Position numbers and translations under genes: made by a program. Positions 4,806-8,087 of a stretch of 8,087 bases of DNA are shown piece by piece (position 1 is the stretch's first letter; every line of letters starts with the position of its first letter). This stretch comes from an uncultured beta proteobacterium (GTDB lineage Bacteria; Pseudomonadota; Gammaproteobacteria; Burkholderiales; Rhodocyclaceae): the NCBI GenBank assembly GCA_903932755.1, contig CAIZHL010000392.1, positions 1 to 8,087 of the forward strand, given 5' to 3'. The notes beneath the pieces are model-generated. The model was not told the DNA's origin. It did not search any database and worked only from the letters and a program-made list of their open reading frames with translations.

Positions 4806-5456
4806 ATGATGGACCTCACGCGAACCGACATGCCGCCGCGAACCGCCGACGAAGCCCTGGCCCGGCTGCAGGCCGGCAACCTGCGCTTCGTCAATGGCGA
4901 GGCGCGCTTCCCCACCGTGCAGAAGGCGGTCCTGGCCGAACTGAGCAGGGGCCAGCAGCCCTATGCCACGATCCTCGGTTGCAGCGACAGTCGCGTACCG
5001 CCGGAACTGGTGTTCGATGCCGGCTTCGGCGAACTGTTCGTCATACGCGTCGCCGGCAACGTGCTGGGGCCGGCGGTCCTGGGCACCCTTCAGTATTCAG
5101 TGCGGCATTTGCAGACACCGTTGTTCGTGGTTCTGGGACACGAGGGCTGCGGCGCGGTGAAGGCGGCGATCGCTTCCCGCTTCGACGGCTCACGCCACGC
5201 CGGAAAGATTGAAATGCTGCTGGAACAGATCGATCCCGCGCTGGACGGCCTTGACCCGCAGGCGCCGCCGGACGAACTGCTGAGCGCAGGCGTCGAGGCC
5301 AACGTGCGCAGGGTGGTGCGCGATCTGCTCGCCACCACGGAAGCCCAGGCCCGCGCGGACGAAGGCGCGATCAAGCTGGTCGGGGCGGTGTATGAACTCG
5401 ATAGCGGCCGGGTCCGCTTCCTGCCCGACGCGGCTGCGGACGGCACGCGGCGCTGA
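4806..5456 (+). CDS. Beta-class carbonic anhydrase
   Basis: A 216-residue cytoplasmic zinc enzyme interconverting CO2 and bicarbonate. The diagnostic motifs are intact: C59-S-D61-S-R63 with zinc ligand C59 and the catalytic D61/R63 dyad, and G-H112-E-G-C115-G with zinc ligands H112 and C115. The segment ELFVIRVAGNVLGP (76-89) is the conserved strand-loop. The N-terminal helix TADEALARLQAGNLRF is typical of the family, as is the length. ATG codons at 4806 and 4809 are both possible; AAAGG lies 5 or 8 bases upstream. It is followed after 23 bases by a DUF1330 gene with a strong ribosome site, so the two are probably cotranscribed. The symbol can or cynT would be possible, but no cyanase is adjacent, so I give none. 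Confidence 0.94.
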   Translation: MMDLTRTDMPPRTADEALARLQAGNLRFVNGEARFPTVQKAVLAELSRGQQPYATILGCSDSRVPPELVFDAGFGELFVIRVAGNVLGPAVLGTLQYSVRHLQTPLFVVLGHEGCGAVKAAIASRFDGSRHAGKIEMLLEQIDPALDGLDPQAPPDELLSAGVEANVRRVVRDLLATTEAQARADEGAIKLVGAVYELDSGRVRFLPDAAADGTRR

Positions 5457-5479
5457 ACCGGCGCCGCGCAGGAGGCAGC

Positions 5480-5767
5480 ATGGGCAATGCTTACGTCATC
5501 GGCCACATCACGGTGAAGGATGCCGGAAAATGGGACGCCTACCGCGGCGCGGTTCCCGCCACCCTGGCGCCATGGGGCGCCGAACTGGTGTTCCGCGGCA
5601 GGAATGCTGCGGTGCTGGCCGGGGACCACGAGCACGCCGACGTTGTGGTGATCCGCTTTCCCGGCCGCGAGGCGATCGATGGCTGGCATTCCTCGCCGGC
5701 CTACCAGGCGCTGATCCCGCTGCGCCGGCAGGCGGCCGACGTGGTCCTGCTCGCCTATGACGAGTAG
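5480..5767 (+). CDS. DUF1330 domain-containing protein
   Basis: A small cytoplasmic protein of 95 residues with the DUF1330 (dimeric alpha/beta barrel-like) layout: a first strand AYVIGHITVKD, a helix beginning KWDAYRGAVPATLAPWGAEL, strand VVVIRFPGREAIDGWHSSPAYQAL (55-78) and a terminal RRQAADVVLLAYDE. The F-P-x-x-E-A-x-x-x-W-x-x-S-P-x-Y-Q motif is the family's strongest feature. Biochemical function is unknown. AGGAGG sits about 6 bases before the ATG, giving a firm start. It follows carbonic anhydrase by 23 bases and is likely translated from the same mRNA; whether it helps that enzyme is not shown. Confidence 0.87.
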   Translation: MGNAYVIGHITVKDAGKWDAYRGAVPATLAPWGAELVFRGRNAAVLAGDHEHADVVVIRFPGREAIDGWHSSPAYQALIPLRRQAADVVLLAYDE

Positions 5768-5774
5768 CGGGCCG

Positions 5775-5792
5775 CGCCGCCGGACGGCGGCG
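5775..5792 (+). terminator. Hairpin after the DUF1330 gene
   Basis: CGCCGCC (5775-5781), loop GGAC, and GGCGGCG (5786-5792) form a perfect 7-base stem 8 bases after the DUF1330 stop. It lacks a T-run. Its position at the end of the carbonic anhydrase-DUF1330 pair, before a fresh promoter-like element, suits a transcript-end structure. Confidence 0.4.
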
Positions 5793-5839
5793 ACTCCTGC
5801 TGCCGGCGGTCGTGATGGAGAATCGCTTAAGGACTGCCG

Positions 5840-5845
5840 TACAAT
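5840..5845 (+). promoter_or_regulatory. Candidate -10 box for the small lysine-rich protein gene
   Basis: TACAAT (five of six bases of the -10 consensus) lies 44 bases upstream of the start codon, followed by an A/T-richer stretch. A convincing -35 box at normal spacing is not visible, so this is a partial call. Confidence 0.35.
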
Positions 5846-5888
5846 TGCGCCATTGCTTCATTTTTCCGTTTCCTGATCGAGGTCCCCG

Positions 5889-6059
5889 ATGGCAAAACCC
5901 AATTATTCGTTCGAAAAGCGCCAGAGAGATCTAGCCAAGAAAGCCAAAAAAGAAGAAAAGCGCCTGCGCAAGGCCGCCGGCCCGGCAAACCCCGACGGCA
6001 CGGAAAACCCCGATCCGGCCGCGCCGCCGCCGGAAGCGGAAGTAAAAACCCAGGACTGA
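5889..6059 (+). CDS. Small lysine-rich conserved hypothetical protein (56 aa)
   Basis: A short open frame encodes 56 residues starting MAKPNYSFEKRQRDLAKKAK. The N-terminal half is a highly charged K/E/R helix (residues 9-28). The rest is a disordered-looking tail rich in proline, asparagine, aspartate and alanine, ending EVKTQD. I recall similar MAKPNYxFEKRxxxLAKKxKKEEK proteins as conserved hypotheticals in beta- and gammaproteobacteria; their function is unknown. GAGG at 5879-5882 lies 6 bases before the ATG, and a TACAAT box lies upstream. The stop is 17 bases from the convergent metW stop, with no obvious bidirectional terminator. The basic helix might bind RNA or ribosomes, but that is only a guess. 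Small size makes it easily missed. Confidence 0.8.
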   Translation: MAKPNYSFEKRQRDLAKKAKKEEKRLRKAAGPANPDGTENPDPAAPPPEAEVKTQD

Positions 6060-6076
6060 AAGCGCCGCGCCCGGCC

Positions 6077-6670
6077 TCAGCGGCCGAGCCGGTAAACCGC
6101 CAGGCTGCCGAGGAAGTTCGGCTCTTCGGTGACCAGGCGGCCGGCCTCGTCAAGCACCTGGCGCTCGCGGATGACAAGCTGCATCTTCGCGCACAGGGCC
6201 TCGAAATCGAGCAAGGTGAAGAAGCGCAGGTTGGGCGTGTCGAACCATTCGTAGGGCAGGTCTTCGGACACCGGCATGCGCCCGGCCATGACCGCCATGC
6301 GGTTCTTCCAGTAGGCGAAGTTGGGGAAGCTGACCACGGCCTCGCGCCCGACGCGCAGCATTTCGCCGAGGATGCGCTCGGTGTGGCGCACGGTCTGCAG
6401 GGTGCGCGAAAGCACGACATGGTTGAAGGTCTGGTCGTCGAAACCGGCGAGGCCCTGTTCCAGGTTGCCCTGGATGACGTTGATGCCGTTGCCGATGGCG
6501 GTCAGAACTTCGGCGTCTTCAAGTTCGACGCCGTAGCCCTTGGCGCCGCGCTCCTCGATCAGGCGCTTCAGCAGCGAGCCGTCGCCGCAGCCGAGGTCAA
6601 GCACGCGCTCGCCGGGTTGCACCCAACTGGCGATGAGGTCGAAATCTGCTCTTTCCAAGGCGACGCTCAT
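6077..6670 (-). CDS. metW: Methionine biosynthesis protein MetW
   Basis: A SAM-dependent methyltransferase-fold protein of 197 residues, the partner of MetX in many proteobacteria. The binding motif [12 protein letters not shown] (23-34) and the acidic end of strand 2 (YGVELED, 46-52) are intact. MetW-typical blocks follow: [60 protein letters not shown], and the terminal [13 protein letters not shown]. The ATG at 6670 overlaps the metX stop as ATGA, so the two are translationally coupled. A longer open frame in this phase continues through metX and is only a shadow. The exact biochemical role is debated; it is thought to support homoserine acylation by MetX. Confidence 0.95.
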   Translation of the reverse strand: MSVALERADFDLIASWVQPGERVLDLGCGDGSLLKRLIEERGAKGYGVELEDAEVLTAIGNGINVIQGNLEQGLAGFDDQTFNHVVLSRTLQTVRHTERILGEMLRVGREAVVSFPNFAYWKNRMAVMAGRMPVSEDLPYEWFDTPNLRFFTLLDFEALCAKMQLVIRERQVLDEAGRLVTEEPNFLGSLAVYRLGR

Positions 6671-7788
6671 AGCTTGACTCGCTTTAAATAGCTGTCGACC
6701 ACGGCGTGGTAGTGCGGCTCGTCCATCAGGAAGGAGTCGTGGCCGTGGGCGCTGTCGATTTCGGCATAGGCCACGTCCTGCCCGTTGTGCACCAGGGCAT
6801 GGACGATCTCGCGCGAACGTTCGGGCGAGAAGCGCCAGTCGGTGGTAAACGCAACCACCAGGAATTTGGCTTTGGCCCGGGCCAGGGCGCGCGCCAGGTT
6901 GTCGTCGAAGTCCAGCGCCGGATCGAAGTAGTCGAGCGCCTTGGTCATGCGCAGGTAGGTGTTGGCATCGAACACGCCGGCGAACTTGTCGCCCTGGTAG
7001 CGCAGGTAGGACTCGATCTCGAACTCGACGTCGAAGCCGTAGCTGCCGGCGCCGACGCGCAGCCGCCGGCCGAACTTCTCGGCCATCTGGTCGTCGGACA
7101 GATAGGTGATGTGGCCCAGCATGCGCGCCAGGCGCAGGCCGCGCAGCGGGCGCACGCCGTGCTCGTAGAAATGCCCGCCGTGGAAATCCGGGTCGGTCAG
7201 GATGGCCTGGCGGGCGACGTCGTTGAAGGCGATGTTCTCGGCCGAAAGCTTCGGCGCGGCGGCGATCACCAGGGCATGGCGGATGCGCTCGGGAAACGAC
7301 AGCGTCCACTGCAGGGCCTGCATGCCGCCCAGGCTGCCGCCCATCACGGCCGCCCAGGCGTCGATGCCGAGGTGATCGGCAAGCCGTGCCTGCGAAGCGA
7401 CCCAGTCCTCGACCGTAACCACGGGGAAATCTGCACCCCAGGGTTTGCCGCTGGCAGGGCTGGCGCTGGCCGGACCGGTGGAGCCATGGCAGCCGCCGAG
7501 GTTGTTGACGCCGACGATGAAAAACCGGTCGGTATCCAGCGGCCTGCCGGGGCCGACGATGTTGTCCCACCAGCCGACGTTGGCCGGATTGTCGGGCGTG
7601 CATCCGGCAACATGGTGATGCCCGGACAGGGCGTGGCAGACCAGGATGGCGTTGGACTTTGCGGCATTGAGCGTGCCGTAGGTTTCATACACGAGGTCGA
7701 AGGCCGGCAGCAGGCCGCCGCCCTTGAGTTGGAGGGGCTGGTCGAAATGCGCGACTTGCGCGCTGACGGTGCCGACGCCTGCTGACAT
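6667..7788 (-). CDS. metX: Homoserine O-acyltransferase MetX (probably succinyltransferase)
   Basis: A cytoplasmic alpha/beta-hydrolase-fold enzyme of 373 residues that acylates L-homoserine, the first committed step of methionine synthesis. The nucleophile is S152 in GGSLGGMQ; the other triad members appear to be D317 (FTTDWRFSP) and H350 (GHDSFL). Further family blocks are YETYGTLN (34-41), [11 protein letters not shown] (52-62), [16 protein letters not shown] (72-87) and [12 protein letters not shown] (95-106). Proteobacterial MetX of this type that works with MetW commonly uses succinyl-CoA, so O-succinyltransferase is more likely than acetyl; this cannot be settled from sequence alone. 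The start codon follows the ptsI stop by 3 bases and lacks a strong Shine-Dalgarno site, which suggests translational coupling. The stop overlaps the metW start. No methionine riboswitch can lie directly upstream, since ptsI occupies that space. Confidence 0.95.
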   Translation of the reverse strand: MSAGVGTVSAQVAHFDQPLQLKGGGLLPAFDLVYETYGTLNAAKSNAILVCHALSGHHHVAGCTPDNPANVGWWDNIVGPGRPLDTDRFFIVGVNNLGGCHGSTGPASASPASGKPWGADFPVVTVEDWVASQARLADHLGIDAWAAVMGGSLGGMQALQWTLSFPERIRHALVIAAAPKLSAENIAFNDVARQAILTDPDFHGGHFYEHGVRPLRGLRLARMLGHITYLSDDQMAEKFGRRLRVGAGSYGFDVEFEIESYLRYQGDKFAGVFDANTYLRMTKALDYFDPALDFDDNLARALARAKAKFLVVAFTTDWRFSPERSREIVHALVHNGQDVAYAEIDSAHGHDSFLMDEPHYHAVVDSYLKRVKL

Positions 7789-7791
7789 GGA

Positions 7792-8087
7792 TCAGAGTTT
7801 ATCCAGTTGTTCGCTGATTTTGTCGGGCTCGTCGGCCTTCAGGAGCTTGGCGACACGCACCGCAAGCTGCGCGGTGTCGGACATCATGACCTGCTGCTTG
7901 ACTTCCAGCAATTGCGCCGGGTGCATGGAAAATTCGCGCAGGCCCATGCCGATCAGCAGCCGGGTCAGTTTCGGGTCGCCGGCCATTTCGCCGCAGACCG
8001 CCACCGGCATGCCCACCCGCTGCGCGCTCTGGATGGTCTGCGAAATCAGCCTGAGCACGGCCGGATGCACGGGATCGTAAAGGTGGG
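7792..8087 (-). CDS. ptsI: Phosphoenolpyruvate-protein phosphotransferase (PTS Enzyme I), C-terminal part
   Basis: The last about 98 residues of PTS Enzyme I; the gene enters from the right edge. Enzyme I takes phosphate from phosphoenolpyruvate and passes it to HPr. The fragment begins HLYDPVHPAVLRLI, matching HLYQPMSPSVLNLI of E. coli EI. It contains the PEP-site cysteine in AVCGEMAGDP, corresponding to E. coli Cys502 in GMCGELAGD, and the following LLIGMGLREFSM, as expected for the PEP-binding domain. It ends ...KISEQLDKL, a normal C-terminus. PEP synthase and PpdK share this fold, but the EI match is closer. In betaproteobacteria Enzyme I usually feeds regulatory or mannose-type PTS systems. 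Three bases separate its stop from metX. Confidence 0.9.
   Translation of the reverse strand, partial: HLYDPVHPAVLRLISQTIQSAQRVGMPVAVCGEMAGDPKLTRLLIGMGLREFSMHPAQLLEVKQQVMMSDTAQLAVRVAKLLKADEPDKISEQLDKL

Noticed and set aside
6706..7785. Long plus-strand frame of 359 codons opposite metX
   Set aside because: Mirror of metX codon structure in GC-rich DNA; V/G/A/D-rich product without domain motifs.
7789..7791. SAM or methionine riboswitch before metX
   Set aside because: Only three bases separate metX from ptsI, leaving no leader for one.

Overview
The window looks like chromosomal DNA of a GC-rich betaproteobacterium, most likely a relative of the Rhodocyclaceae (Dechloromonas/Azoarcus/Thauera type). 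This rests on the metX-metW pair, a beta-type AmpG, the ecotin/carbonic anhydrase content and high GC in the core genes. The taxon is my inference from gene content and protein style, not from a search.

Layout. The minus strand carries the housekeeping genes: the 3' end of ptsI (PTS Enzyme I), then metX and metW for methionine synthesis at the right (8087 down to 6077), and a 5' portion of the muropeptide permease gene ampG at the left (929 down to 1). ptsI, metX and metW are packed head to tail (3-base gap, then an ATGA overlap), so they probably share one transcript. Between metW and ampG lies about 5 kb of plus-strand genes, convergent with metW and divergent from ampG.

The plus-strand block has two parts. 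Positions about 1180-4135 hold five accessory genes: a halohydrin dehalogenase of the SDR fold, an OsmC-family thiol peroxidase, an antibiotic-biosynthesis-monooxygenase (ABM) fold protein, a cysteine-rich pentapeptide-repeat protein and a DUF2750 protein. Sample rows I counted here are about 50-53% GC, against 68-75% in sample rows of carbonic anhydrase, metX and ampG, which suggests recent acquisition. Positions 4246-6059 hold ecotin, a beta-carbonic anhydrase, a DUF1330 protein and a 56-residue lysine-rich small protein that is easy to overlook.

The most interesting element is the first three-gene cassette (1352-3085). Its lead gene has both signatures that separate halohydrin dehalogenases from ordinary SDR reductases: T-x4-F-x-G in place of the cofactor glycine motif, and S-x12-Y-x3-R in place of S-x12-Y-x3-K. 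It is followed by OsmC and ABM genes with good ribosome sites, is preceded by a leader with an operator-like inverted repeat and a perfect hairpin, and is bracketed by an exact 14-base direct repeat (967-980 and 3111-3124). I read it as a possible mobile detoxification or catabolic unit for halohydrins/epoxides, but substrate and mobility are inference.
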